Source of the DNA: a virus
Reading direction: 5' to 3' (one strand)
Virus record (IMG/VR): IMGVR_UViG_3300021960_006131
Span: 1-64,000 of that record
Length of the DNA stretch: 64,000 nucleotides
The translations under genes were made by a program, and so were the position numbers. Shown here in pieces: positions 1 through 6,836 of this stretch. Each line of letters opens with the position of its first letter. Position 1 is the stretch's first letter. Below the pieces are notes generated by a model, which saw only the letters and a program-made list of their open reading frames with translations, had not been told where the DNA came from and did not search any database.

Positions 1-224
1 ATGTGGTAAATGGCACAGATGAAAGTTGGAGAGAAGTAGAAGAACACACTAAAGCATTTAGAGATGCCGGCTGTAACTTCCCTGTATGGATTATGGGAGT
101 TGGCGGCACCTTTGAAGGCCTTGTGCAAACAGAGGCCAGCATAGCCGATGAAGCCATACAACGTGGATACAATTACACTAGTAGAGTTCACGTACACATT
201 TATGGTAATGCTATTGGCAAATAG
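1..224 (+). CDS. queE: QueE-like 7-carboxy-7-deazaguanine synthase, C-terminal end (partial)
   Basis: The reading frame is open at the left edge, so only about the last 74 codons are present. The tail ends with a stretch of the form SRVHVHIYGNAIGK, which matches the conserved end of QueE proteins (R-x-H followed by a W/Y-G-N-x-x-G pattern), and a preceding FPVWIMGVGGT segment also fits that family. QueE is a radical SAM enzyme that makes 7-carboxy-7-deazaguanine, a precursor of queuosine and of deazaguanine DNA modifications that protect phage DNA. The Fe-S cysteine motif would lie upstream, outside the window. It is followed after 9 nt by the next gene, which has its own AGGAG site, so this is probably the end of a multi-gene operon. 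The call rests on the C-terminus alone. Confidence 0.6.
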   Translation, partial: VVNGTDESWREVEEHTKAFRDAGCNFPVWIMGVGGTFEGLVQTEASIADEAIQRGYNYTSRVHVHIYGNAIGK

Positions 225-233
225 GAGAAGTTT

Positions 234-704
234 ATGAGTAGAATTAAATTGAATATTAAAAGTCCGTGGGCAGTATTAATTAGTTTGAGTATGTTTGTAA
301 TGTTTATATCTGTGGTAGCATTGGGTGATACTAAATCAAAGACCGAAGTATTATACAGTACAACTGGTGAACCTATAGGCATAGTTGGTTACACTGAACA
401 TGGTGTTCCAGTTACTAAAGATGATATTAAAGTTAGATCTATTAATACAAATCAGATTAGAGGCTGGAAATGGGACAACAATAAGGATCAACTTATACTA
501 AGAATGAATAAAGGTAAAAAAATTATTATAGAGTTTTATGGTAGATGCTGGGATATAGATTTTGCAAACCAATTACTTTTTAAAAATACACTTGGTTCGT
601 TTACATTTATCACAGTTGGCGACATTATTACACCAATTACATTTGGTAGACACGCAACAATGCCGTGCAGAATAAAAAAAATATATGAAATGGTGCCTGC
701 ATAA
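234..704 (+). CDS. Exported or membrane-anchored protein with two cysteines, unknown function
   Basis: A 156-residue protein. Residues about 12-30 form one hydrophobic segment after a basic start, ending near ALGD, so it is either a signal peptide or an N-terminal anchor with the rest in the periplasm. The mature part is beta-rich and has two cysteines, one in YGRCWDI and one in MPCRI near the end. The arrangement (RC-W-D, a gD-I-I segment, then a C-x-I-x-x-I ending) recalls the DUF6491 family of bacterial periplasmic proteins, but this resemblance is loose. The start is supported by AGGAG about 8 nt upstream of the ATG. The stop overlaps the start of the following small zinc-finger-like gene (TAATG). 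Confidence 0.7.
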   Translation: MSRIKLNIKSPWAVLISLSMFVMFISVVALGDTKSKTEVLYSTTGEPIGIVGYTEHGVPVTKDDIKVRSINTNQIRGWKWDNNKDQLILRMNKGKKIIIEFYGRCWDIDFANQLLFKNTLGSFTFITVGDIITPITFGRHATMPCRIKKIYEMVPA

Positions 705-856
705 TGTATCCGTGTTTTATTTGTGGTAAAGTTATTAAGTATTTAGATATAAAATATCATACTGCTGATAAAACTAAAATATTTTGTGGTGCTAGTTGTA
801 GCCTAACATACTATCAACAATTAAAGGAGAAAGAAGATGGCAAAGATGAAGTTTAA
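704..856 (+). CDS. 50-residue zinc-ribbon-like mini-protein
   Basis: A short gene starting at the ATG that overlaps the previous stop (TAATG) and ending inside the next gene. The protein has cysteines at residues 4, 7, 28 and 32, giving a CxxC-x20-CxxxC pattern that could bind one zinc ion, with the sequence PCFICGK at the start and IFCGASCS later. The charged tail (residues 41-50) overlaps the following gene in another frame. No ribosome-binding site is visible, so it is probably expressed by translational coupling. Function unknown. Small Cys4 proteins in phages often bind nucleic acid or host proteins, which is inference here. Confidence 0.6.
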   Translation: MYPCFICGKVIKYLDIKYHTADKTKIFCGASCSLTYYQQLKEKEDGKDEV

Positions 857-1250
857 AGATATGATGGACCCTAAACTGTGGTTCAAGAACGAAAAGGATA
901 GACGTATTGCTATTGCTAAAAGAGATTTAACAGGCGGCGAATTAGAAAAAGAACTTGCCACTATCGAAGATAAGCCGTATGTAAACGTATTGCAAATGGA
1001 TGTTGATCCAATAAATCCTAAGAAAGGCTTTGTTGAACTTGACTTTAACGAGCAATTTGTTACAATGTTACAAACAAACGGTTATAGTGGCAAAAGTGAT
1101 GATGATATTGTAAATGGTTGGTTCAATGACTTATGTAGAACCATATTACAACAAGAAATGGCTGACATGGACTTTGGTATGCAAGATATGAATCCTGCTC
1201 CAAGTGATGTTATAACAGTGACAGATGAAGACAAAGAAGCAAAGGAATAA
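837..1250 (+). CDS. Conserved phage protein of unknown function (137 aa)
   Basis: The start is supported by AAAGGAG about 10 nt upstream. The protein is acidic, with no membrane segment. It starts with a basic patch (KFKDMMDPKLWFKNEKDRR), suggesting a short nucleic-acid or partner contact, and ends in an Asp/Glu-rich tail. It overlaps the exonuclease gene start by one base (TAATG), so the two are likely translated together. I do not recognise a family. The position directly before the T4-type exonuclease suggests a replication-linked role, but this is only positional evidence. Confidence 0.7.
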   Translation: MAKMKFKDMMDPKLWFKNEKDRRIAIAKRDLTGGELEKELATIEDKPYVNVLQMDVDPINPKKGFVELDFNEQFVTMLQTNGYSGKSDDDIVNGWFNDLCRTILQQEMADMDFGMQDMNPAPSDVITVTDEDKEAKE

Positions 1251-2242
1251 TGAAATACATTCTAGTTGACACACTTAATATGTTCTTTAGAGCAAAGCAT
1301 GTGACTGCTCGTACTAGCGACATTGATATGAAAGTTGGTATGGCAATGCACATTATGTTTAATAGTGTAAAGAAGGTGTGGAGAGAGTTTGATGGCGATC
1401 ATGTAATATTCTGCTTAGAAGGTAGAAGTTGGCGTAAAGACTTCTATGAGCCTTACAAGAAGAATAGAAAGGTCACAATGGATCAAAGGTCTCCTAGTCA
1501 ACAAGAAGAAGATGAAATATTCTTTGAAGCATACGACGAATTCGTTGAGTTCTTAAAAACTAAGACGAATTGTAGTGTGCTACATCAACCACAAGCAGAA
1601 GCAGATGATTTGATTGCTATGTGGACACAAGAACACCCACAAGATGAACATATTATTGTAAGCACAGATAGTGACTTTTATCAACTTATAAGCAATAACA
1701 TTAGTCAATATAATGGTGTAACAGATCAAATAGTAAGGATAGATGGTATATACGAAGCAAAGACTATGAAACGTGCTATTGATAAAAAAACACAAGAGCC
1801 TAAAGCAGTACCAGATCCTAAATGGTTACTGTTTGAAAAGTGTGTTAGAGGCGATACATCAGATAATATCTTCTCTGCTTTTCCTGGTGCTAGAAAGAAA
1901 GGCAGTAAGAATAAAACAGGTATGCAAGAAGCATTTGCTGATATGGAACGCGGTGGCTTTGATTACAATAACTTCATGCTACAACGTTGGGTAGATCACA
2001 ATGAGGAAGAACATAGAGTTATAGATGACTTTGAACGTAATAAAATACTCATTGATCTTACACAACAACCAGATGAAATTAAAACTGCTATCAGAGAAGT
2101 ATTTGAAGAATCATCTAATAAGGATAAAGTACAAAACGTAGGAATACATTTTATGAAGTTCTGTAACAAATGGAATATGCCTAAACTTACAGATGCCGCA
2201 ACAGAATTTGGAGAAATACTTAACGCATGTCAGAAACAATAA
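1250..2242 (+). CDS. rnh: 5'-3' exonuclease / RNase H of the T4 Rnh (FEN) type
   Basis: A 330-residue flap-endonuclease-like nuclease, close in size to T4 RNase H (305 aa). It removes RNA primers and 5' flaps during lagging-strand replication. Metal-binding acidic residues expected of the PIN/FEN fold are visible: Asp7 in ILVDTLN, Glu117 with Asp119/Asp120 in QAEADDLIA, Asp140 and Asp142 in STDSDFYQL, and Asp202/Asp205 in GDTSDNI just before the helix-three-turn-helix DNA-binding region. A basic KNRK patch follows the arch region near residue 71. It works with the ATP-dependent ligase encoded further along at 13426. The ATG overlaps the previous stop. Confidence 0.9.
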   Translation: MKYILVDTLNMFFRAKHVTARTSDIDMKVGMAMHIMFNSVKKVWREFDGDHVIFCLEGRSWRKDFYEPYKKNRKVTMDQRSPSQQEEDEIFFEAYDEFVEFLKTKTNCSVLHQPQAEADDLIAMWTQEHPQDEHIIVSTDSDFYQLISNNISQYNGVTDQIVRIDGIYEAKTMKRAIDKKTQEPKAVPDPKWLLFEKCVRGDTSDNIFSAFPGARKKGSKNKTGMQEAFADMERGGFDYNNFMLQRWVDHNEEEHRVIDDFERNKILIDLTQQPDEIKTAIREVFEESSNKDKVQNVGIHFMKFCNKWNMPKLTDAATEFGEILNACQKQ

Positions 2243-2406
2243 GAAAAATATGGGATGCCATAAAGTATGGTCCAGAAGAAACGTTGGTTACATTTGAATC
2301 ACCTGATAAAGGTAAAACAGTATTTCAATGTACATCAACAACAAATAAAAGAACAGGACAAATAACAAGACAACGAGAGTTGATAAAAGGAGAAATAAAT
2401 GAGTAA
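2227..2406 (+). CDS. 59-residue small protein overlapping the exonuclease end
   Basis: This frame is open from an ATG inside the last codons of the exonuclease gene to a TAA inside the first codons of the next gene, filling the whole gap between them. The predicted protein is soluble and basic (MSETIRKIWDAIKYGPEET at the start; a Thr/Arg-rich second half with NKRTGQITRQRE). The AGGAG-like motif for the next gene (AAAAGGAG) lies within it. Overlap of 16 nt upstream and 8 nt downstream is typical of coupled phage genes. Function unknown. No competing frame explains this interval. Confidence 0.6.
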   Translation: MSETIRKIWDAIKYGPEETLVTFESPDKGKTVFQCTSTTNKRTGQITRQRELIKGEINE

Positions 2407-2920
2407 GAAAGCAACAATTAAAAAGGTTGATGACGCAAGTTGGTTGGTTATAGATCAGCATCGCGGTAATGTCGGAGTCCTGTATCAAAATGTCCAAGGT
2501 GATTATGAATACTTGGCAAGTGATATTAAGGAAAAATTTAAAAGCGACCGAGCAGTAGAAAAATATTTTGGTGCTAAAGTATTCCAACAGAAAACCGTTG
2601 AAAGTGCAATACAGCCAGATAAGATGTTTATTGCAGGATTTGAAATACCATTTCCATCACCTGAACTAATTTCATCTGACCATCCTGAATACACAAAAGA
2701 TGTACCGTTATTCAGTAAAACTGCAAATAGCGATGTATTGTATGCGGCAGGTTGGTATGCTATTAACTTTGAAAAAGGCTGGAAACATGGTTACTGTCCT
2801 AAAGCAAGTACACTATTCCAATATGGGTACGAAGGTCCTTTTAATACCAAAGATGAATTAAGATTCAGACTCAAAGAACTTAATAAGATCAAGAGAAATG
2901 AAATTAAAAACTCTGATTGA
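2399..2920 (+). CDS. Conserved phage protein of unknown function (173 aa)
   Basis: The start has AAAAGGAG about 7 nt upstream. The protein is soluble and mixed alpha/beta with no recognisable catalytic motif. It has an aromatic-rich middle (VLYAAGWYAINFEKGWKHGYCPKAS) and a lysine/arginine-rich C-terminal helix. Its stop overlaps the next small gene by 23 nt. I do not recognise a named family. Position among replication genes is the only functional clue. Confidence 0.75.
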   Translation: MSKKATIKKVDDASWLVIDQHRGNVGVLYQNVQGDYEYLASDIKEKFKSDRAVEKYFGAKVFQQKTVESAIQPDKMFIAGFEIPFPSPELISSDHPEYTKDVPLFSKTANSDVLYAAGWYAINFEKGWKHGYCPKASTLFQYGYEGPFNTKDELRFRLKELNKIKRNEIKNSD

Positions 2921-3068
2921 AAATCTCAAATACTATAAGTCTATTGGAAGTACTCAAGTAACATTAGATATTAATGATTTGCTAGAAGCATTAAATGATG
3001 TATCTAAAGTAGAGGAAATTAAACCAAAGAAATCATTGACGTTAGATGCCGATGGCGGCAGGTTCTAG
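2898..3068 (+). CDS. 56-residue small acidic protein
   Basis: Starts at an ATG inside the end of the previous gene (AGAGAAATG context) and ends at TAG, overlapping the next gene by 23 nt. The product begins with an amphipathic helix (MKLKTLIENLKYYKSIG), continues with a DINDLLEALNDV helix and ends LDADGGRF. It fills an interval of about 125 nt that otherwise has no gene. Function unknown; the chain of overlaps on both sides argues that it is translated. Confidence 0.55.
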   Translation: MKLKTLIENLKYYKSIGSTQVTLDINDLLEALNDVSKVEEIKPKKSLTLDADGGRF

Positions 3069-3342
3069 TTTTTTAACAAGGCAACATGGTTTCGTGAGTT
3101 TTAACAAAGGCACATACAACGCCAAATATAAATACAACTACAAAATGCCCAGTTATGGTATAAATCATCATTACTTAAAATGGTGCGAAGATAATATACC
3201 AAATGGATTTGGTTGGTGGTTCAAAAGAACACAACCTTACATAACTGATCCACACAAAGACGATAGAGCATTCGTGAGTTTTAAAACAAAAGAGGACCAT
3301 GCAAAGTTTACTTGGTATATGTTAAAGCAAAATGATAGTTAA
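3046..3342 (+). CDS. Unknown 98-residue protein
   Basis: A soluble aromatic-rich protein with segments KWCEDNIPNGFGWWFKRTQPYITDPHKDDRAFVSFKTKEDHAKFTWYMLKQN. The order (degraded substrate-like middle, then AFVSF-x-EDHAKFTWY) suggests a compact alpha/beta domain. Two start ATGs are possible, at 3046 and 3052, and neither has a clear ribosome-binding site; coupling to the preceding overlapping gene is likely. The end overlaps the glutaredoxin start by 11 nt. Family not recognised. Confidence 0.65.
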   Translation: MPMAAGSSFLTRQHGFVSFNKGTYNAKYKYNYKMPSYGINHHYLKWCEDNIPNGFGWWFKRTQPYITDPHKDDRAFVSFKTKEDHAKFTWYMLKQNDS

Positions 3343-3562
3343 AATTTACACAAAAACCACATGTCCATATAGCACTATGGCTAAACAAGTGCTAGAACTT
3401 AATGGATATGAATACACAGAAACAGTATTAGATGATGACGATAAACGCACACAATTCTACGAAAGTTGCGGAGATGACGTTAATACTGTACCACAAATAT
3501 TCGTAGATGGAGAAAGAATAGGGGGATTTCAGCATCTTCTTAGGTCAAAACTAATTAGTTAA
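3332..3562 (+). CDS. grx: Glutaredoxin with monothiol CPYS active site
   Basis: A 76-residue glutaredoxin. The active site is Cys11-Pro-Tyr-Ser, followed by the conserved TVPQIFVDG stretch that contains the cis-proline and by a GG pair (RIGGF), all hallmarks of the thioredoxin fold. T4 and most cyanophage glutaredoxins have CPYC, whereas the second cysteine here is serine. Classical glutaredoxins use the dithiol form to reduce ribonucleotide reductase; a monothiol form can still act on glutathione mixed disulfides or carry an Fe-S cluster. The start overlaps the previous gene. A late-type promoter follows 23 nt after its stop. Confidence 0.9.
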   Translation: MIVKIYTKTTCPYSTMAKQVLELNGYEYTETVLDDDDKRTQFYESCGDDVNTVPQIFVDGERIGGFQHLLRSKLIS

Positions 3563-3584
3563 AGTATGTTTTAACTGCTTTTTA

Positions 3585-3592
3585 GATAAATA
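3585..3592 (+). promoter_or_regulatory. Late-type promoter element GATAAATA
   Basis: Matches the T4-like late consensus (TATAAATA; cyanophage form NATAAATA). It lies 18 nt upstream of the gene at 3611, with AGGAG between them as ribosome-binding site. The interval between 3562 and 3611 holds nothing else. Confidence 0.6.
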
Positions 3593-3610
3593 AAAGTACA
3601 GGAGACATAC

Positions 3611-3925
3611 ATGAGTAGACCAAAACCAACAGTGATTTTAGAGCATCACGATACTACAAATTATAAAACAGAGCAGGTACTAGCGGCTGGAAACGTTTTT
3701 AGTGTGTTCTTTCAAGGTTCGCCAATTAATCTAAGAACCATGCATTCTTACTTAGATTATCCTGGACCGAAGTATAAGAAAACTAGTTTTTCTAATCCTG
3801 GACATGCATTTAACTTAGCAGAGCGTCTAAACAAACAATTTAACACAGAAGAATTTTGTGTAGTTAAATTAGAAAGCGGACCTATTGTTAGTGAAGATGA
3901 AGTCAAAAATGGCAATTCAAAATAG
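3611..3925 (+). CDS. Conserved T4-like phage protein of unknown function (104 aa)
   Basis: Start supported by AGGAG about 6 nt upstream and a late-type promoter before it. The sequence has a pattern (PTVILEHHD at the start, PGPKYKKTSFSNPGHAFNLAERLN in the middle) that I associate with a small conserved protein of marine T4-like phages. No function is known. It is soluble, with no cysteine motif. It overlaps the next gene by about 29 nt. Confidence 0.75.
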   Translation: MSRPKPTVILEHHDTTNYKTEQVLAAGNVFSVFFQGSPINLRTMHSYLDYPGPKYKKTSFSNPGHAFNLAERLNKQFNTEEFCVVKLESGPIVSEDEVKNGNSK

Positions 3926-4313
3926 TTTACAATATAAAATAGTAGATAAAATCAAGCAAGAATTAGATATCAGTCAGTATTCTGTACTTGACATAATGCC
4001 TTTGTTTTTTAAAAATCATAGGATTAGAGGTAATAAGGTTATTGGAGTTAGGCTTACTAAGTATGGTTTAACACTTATGGAAAAGAGTTTTACATGCTAC
4101 AATTTTAAACTAGACAACTTTAAACTGTCAAACAAAGCAGTAGTTAAACTAGATCAAACTATGCAATGGCCTTACTTTGTAGACAATAAGAAGTTAGTGC
4201 TATTCAGTGAAAAGGATTCAATTATACTTAAACTGAAAGGTCAGAACTTGGAAAAATGGTTACAAGGTCTTCGCAAACCAAAAAATCCTACCAAAGACGA
4301 ACCTTCCGAGTAA
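3897..4313 (+). CDS. Unknown 138-residue basic protein
   Basis: Several starts are possible: TTG at 3885, ATG at 3897 and ATG at 3909; 3897 is preferred as the first ATG. The protein is lysine-rich with alternating hydrophobic residues in its middle (NKVIGVRLTKYGLTLMEKSFTCYNF) and a proline/lysine tail. It could bind nucleic acid, but there is no diagnostic motif. Overlap with the preceding gene implies coupled expression from the late-type promoter at 3585. Confidence 0.7.
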   Translation: MKSKMAIQNSLQYKIVDKIKQELDISQYSVLDIMPLFFKNHRIRGNKVIGVRLTKYGLTLMEKSFTCYNFKLDNFKLSNKAVVKLDQTMQWPYFVDNKKLVLFSEKDSIILKLKGQNLEKWLQGLRKPKNPTKDEPSE

Positions 4314-4363
4314 ATATTAATGTACATTAACGTACATACACACTGACACACAAGGAGAAAATT

Positions 4364-4576
4364 ATGTCACAAGGAAAAAGTGGGTTCGAACTACGAACCG
4401 ATATCTTAGGTATGGCAATGGGACTGTTAGAAAATAACAGAGATCAAGCCACACATTCATTTTACAGCATTCCAGAAGAAGATAGAAAAGGTGAAAAAGC
4501 ACCTGTTATTGCTATCTCTACTGATGAGGTAATAAGCACAGCACAAGAACTTTACGCATTCGTAAACGAAAAGTAA
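4364..4576 (+). CDS. Small conserved phage protein (70 aa)
   Basis: A clear AAGGAG lies 6 nt before the ATG. The protein is mostly helical: an FELRTDILGMAMGLLENNRDQA helix, then an Ile/Ser/Thr-rich segment and a closing TAQELYAFVNE helix. It resembles short conserved proteins in cyanophage structural regions, of unknown function. It is directly followed by a strong terminator at 4593-4619, so it closes the first operon. Confidence 0.75.
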   Translation: MSQGKSGFELRTDILGMAMGLLENNRDQATHSFYSIPEEDRKGEKAPVIAISTDEVISTAQELYAFVNEK

Positions 4577-4592
4577 GTATTTGGTTCTGTAT

Positions 4593-4619
4593 AAAAAAAG
4601 GGTCCTAGGACCCTTTTTT
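4593..4619. terminator. Bidirectional intrinsic terminator
   Basis: A perfect GGGTCC-TA-GGACCC palindrome (4600-4613) flanked by seven A on the left and six T on the right, so it ends transcripts arriving from both sides. It separates the plus-strand gene ending at 4576 from the minus-strand gene ending at 4631. Confidence 0.9.
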
Positions 4620-4630
4620 AGTGGTTGTGT

Positions 4631-4756
4631 CTACGATGCAATAATATTTTGCACGTTTTCCATACGACCTGATTTCATCAGTGTATCTAATTTTTTCCAA
4701 GTGACCAATGCGAAACGATGAGTTGCACTGGCTACTATTCCTAAGGACTTCGCCAT
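4631..4756 (-). CDS. 41-residue antisense-strand mini-protein
   Basis: Lies on the opposite strand to all neighbours in the first 30 kb. On the minus strand the order is a GATAAATA late-type promoter (4869-4876), a leader of about 110 nt, AGGAG seven nt before ATG, 41 codons, TAG, and the shared terminator. The protein is basic and helical: MAKSLGIVASATHRFALVTW at the start, then a KKLDTLMKSGRMENVQNIIAS segment (split here only to describe it as Lys-rich helix then amphipathic tail). Function unknown. Having promoter, ribosome-binding site and terminator together is strong support despite its size. Confidence 0.7.
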   Translation of the reverse strand: MAKSLGIVASATHRFALVTWKKLDTLMKSGRMENVQNIIAS

Positions 4757-4824
4757 GTTATTCTCCTGTGATATTCTAACAAAACTGCTAGTAGGTTTGC
4801 AGTAACTTCATCCCTAATGGGCTC

Positions 4825-4864
4825 TGTTACAGACTATCAAACTCTATGTTACAATCGTGTTACA
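4825..4864. repeat. Three TGTTACA heptamers on an 11-bp phase, Pho-box-like
   Basis: Copies start at 4825, 4847 and 4858, spaced 22 and 11 bp, so they face the same side of the helix. The last two form TGTTACA-N4-TGTTACA, the same 7-4-7 layout as the PhoB box (TGTCATA-N4-TGTCACA) with one or two changes per half. They lie 50-90 bp upstream of the -35 box at 4914 and just downstream of the minus-strand late promoter. Confidence 0.45.
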
Positions 4865-4868
4865 GAAG

Positions 4869-4876
4869 TATTTATC
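4869..4876 (-). promoter_or_regulatory. Late-type promoter GATAAATA (minus strand)
   Basis: Read on the minus strand this is GATAAATA, upstream of the 41-codon gene ending at 4631. It is the only late-type element pointing left in the first 30 kb. The rest of 4757-4975 holds the TGTTACA repeats and the plus-strand promoter, with no other gene. Confidence 0.55.
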
Positions 4877-4913
4877 ATTTGTGCGAAAATCATACAATTT
4901 TTACGGAAATAGG

Positions 4914-4942
4914 TTGACCATACCCACAAAATTTAGTATAAT
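4914..4942 (+). promoter_or_regulatory. Sigma70-type promoter TTGACC-N17-TATAAT
   Basis: -35 TTGACC at 4914-4919, 17-bp spacer, -10 TATAAT at 4937-4942, preceded by TTTAG. It drives 4976-5661. First of a family of near-identical promoters in this region. Confidence 0.85.
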
Positions 4943-4975
4943 ATATGCATAATTTGTAAAAAGGTAGGAGTTTTT

Positions 4976-5446
4976 ATGTATAAAGTATTTCAAATCAAGT
5001 TAAGTGACGAAGTAACAGACTTCGTTAATTCTAATGACAGAGGACACACAGGTGCCGCTGAAAAATATCCTGAGTACAATGCACACATGGAAGTGATGCA
5101 TGGTGCCGAAGGTTTCAAGGGAGAAATGTTTAATCATTATACCCAAGTTTGCGAAGTTGCTCAATTTGAAGACAGCAACTTAGAAGAAGTATTCAAAATT
5201 TTGAATGGTTACTACTATGATGACGACACTGGTTTAGATCAGTGGTTCGACACATTCGTAAGTGGTTTCAAAATGAAGACGTTCACTAGGAAAGATGGTG
5301 AGGTTGTTACATATCGTGACATGCACTCTCTTTCAGTAGGCGACATTGTGTATGATTCAGTAGAAGATTCATATAACATTGTTGATAAATGGGGTTTCAA
5401 GGACATCACTAGTGATGTTCTTTCAGGTGTTCAACAAACAGCATAA
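4976..5446 (+). CDS. Unknown 156-residue acidic protein
   Basis: First gene after a strong sigma70-type promoter, with GGTAGGAG before the ATG. The protein is acidic and soluble with no known motif. It has a tyrosine/aspartate-rich centre (LNGYYYDDDTGLDQWFD) and a short SVGDIVYDSVEDSYNIVDKWGFKDI segment that looks like a small beta-barrel (SH3-like) element. It overlaps the next start (TAATG). Probably an early or middle host-directed protein, judged only by promoter and position. Confidence 0.7.
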   Translation: MYKVFQIKLSDEVTDFVNSNDRGHTGAAEKYPEYNAHMEVMHGAEGFKGEMFNHYTQVCEVAQFEDSNLEEVFKILNGYYYDDDTGLDQWFDTFVSGFKMKTFTRKDGEVVTYRDMHSLSVGDIVYDSVEDSYNIVDKWGFKDITSDVLSGVQQTA

Positions 5447-5661
5447 TGGAATACGTTGAGTCTTTGGATTATAAACTTCGCTATTTAGATAAGTTCAGTG
5501 CTAGGGCAGGTAAACATAATTGGATATCTGACCCTAAGATCTATTCTGATAGCGATGTATTCCTTAGGTTAGAACAGTTGCAAGAACTAGGCTATTTGGT
5601 TGAATTAACATTTAATTTGAAAAATAACAAAGAAAAGGTTGACCTTGGTCAGGTTTTTTAG
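5446..5661 (+). CDS. Unknown 71-residue protein
   Basis: Start overlaps the previous stop (TAATG), so it is translationally coupled. The end of the gene contains the -35 box of the next promoter (TTGACC at 5639-5644). The sequence is short and charged (MEYVESLDYKLRYLDKFSA at the start; a FLRLEQLQELGYLVELTFNL helix-strand unit later). No family recognised. Confidence 0.65.
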   Translation: MEYVESLDYKLRYLDKFSARAGKHNWISDPKIYSDSDVFLRLEQLQELGYLVELTFNLKNNKEKVDLGQVF

Positions 5662-5667
5662 TATAAT
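5639..5667 (+). promoter_or_regulatory. Sigma70-type promoter TTGACC-N17-TATAAT
   Basis: -35 TTGACC 5639-5644, spacer 17 bp, -10 TATAAT 5662-5667 preceded by TTTAG. It overlaps the end of the 71-codon gene and drives the MoxR ATPase at 5703. Confidence 0.85.
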
Positions 5668-5702
5668 AGTTGTATATTAAATAATTTCGTAGGAGTAATT
5701 AT

Positions 5703-6782
5703 ATGTCAGATAACATTCGAACAGTAAAACTAAGCAGGGCAAAGAGCCACATCAAACGTGCTTTTAATAAAAAACGTCCTGTATTTATTTGGGGTCCTCC
5801 AGGAGTTGGTAAGTCCGACGTACTGGCTCAGATCGCTGAAGAAGGTAATAACCTTTTAATTGATTTGAGAATGGCTTTGCTAGACCCAACAGATATCAAA
5901 GGGTATCCTTACAGAGATGAGGACACTAACAAAATGATGTGGGCGGCACCTGCCGAACTACCATCAGAAGAACTTGCTAGCCAGTATGAAACTGTCTTCT
6001 TGTTCTTAGACGAACTTAACTCTGCACCTCCAAGTGTGCAGGCAACTGCTTACCAGTTGATTCTTAACCGTAGAGTTGGACAATATCAATTACCAGATAA
6101 CGTGGTAATTGCGGCGGCTGGTAACAGAGACACTGATAAAGGTGTTACTTACAGGATGCCAAGTCCTTTAGCAAACAGATTCCTTCACTTAGAAGTTGAA
6201 GTTAATCATGACGATTGGCAGTCTTGGGCAGTTGATAATGATATCAACCCAGATGTTGTTGGTTACTTGGCTTTTGCTAAACAAGACCTTTTTGACTTTG
6301 ATCCAAAGAGTTCAAGTAGGAGTTTTGCTACTCCAAGGTCTTGGGCATTCGTTAGCCAAATGCTGGAAGACAGTGACATGACTCATGAAGAGGAAATGGA
6401 TATTGTTACAGGTTTGGTTGGCGAAGGCATGGCAATTAAGTTTATGAATCACAAGAAGAATGCTTCTAAACTTCCTAAGCCTTCTGAAATCCTTTCAGGT
6501 AAGGTCAAGGAGTTGAAGAAACTTGAGATATCTTCAAAGTATGCTCTTACAGTTGGTATGAGTTACGAACTTAAGAATATCCAAGATAGTGGTGATGACA
6601 AAGAACTCACATCGTCGTTTAATAACTTCATTAACTTCTTAATGGATAACTTTGAACCAGAAATGTGTGTACTTGGTTGTAAAATTGCATTGAGCGAGTA
6701 TGATATTGATGTAGACTTTGCAGATGTTGAACGTATCGATGAGTGGGTTGAAAGATACGGTAAGTATATGAACATCGACTAG
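5703..6782 (+). CDS. MoxR-type AAA+ ATPase
   Basis: A 359-residue AAA+ ATPase. Walker A GPPGVGKS is at residues 31-38, Walker B FLFLDELN at about 99-106, sensor 1 AAGNRDTD near 138-145, and an Arg-finger candidate in LANRF near 156-160. This order and the proline-rich presensor (APPSVQATAYQLI) fit the MoxR/RavA group, whose members use ATP to remodel or load metal into partner proteins. MoxR ATPases work with a VWA-domain partner; such a partner is encoded next at 6939, also under its own copy of the same promoter. GTAGGAG precedes the ATG. It ends 55 nt before a terminator. Confidence 0.9.
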   Translation: MSDNIRTVKLSRAKSHIKRAFNKKRPVFIWGPPGVGKSDVLAQIAEEGNNLLIDLRMALLDPTDIKGYPYRDEDTNKMMWAAPAELPSEELASQYETVFLFLDELNSAPPSVQATAYQLILNRRVGQYQLPDNVVIAAAGNRDTDKGVTYRMPSPLANRFLHLEVEVNHDDWQSWAVDNDINPDVVGYLAFAKQDLFDFDPKSSSRSFATPRSWAFVSQMLEDSDMTHEEEMDIVTGLVGEGMAIKFMNHKKNASKLPKPSEILSGKVKELKKLEISSKYALTVGMSYELKNIQDSGDDKELTSSFNNFINFLMDNFEPEMCVLGCKIALSEYDIDVDFADVERIDEWVERYGKYMNID

Positions 6783-6836
6783 TTAGTTCCTGTGTCGCCT
6801 GTTACTCCTACAACCTACATAGCGGCACAGACTAAA

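Noticed and set aside
2898-3342. A frameshift joining the 56-codon gene and the 98-codon gene
   Set aside because: Each has its own ATG and stop with the usual overlap pattern, and neither sequence looks like half of one domain.
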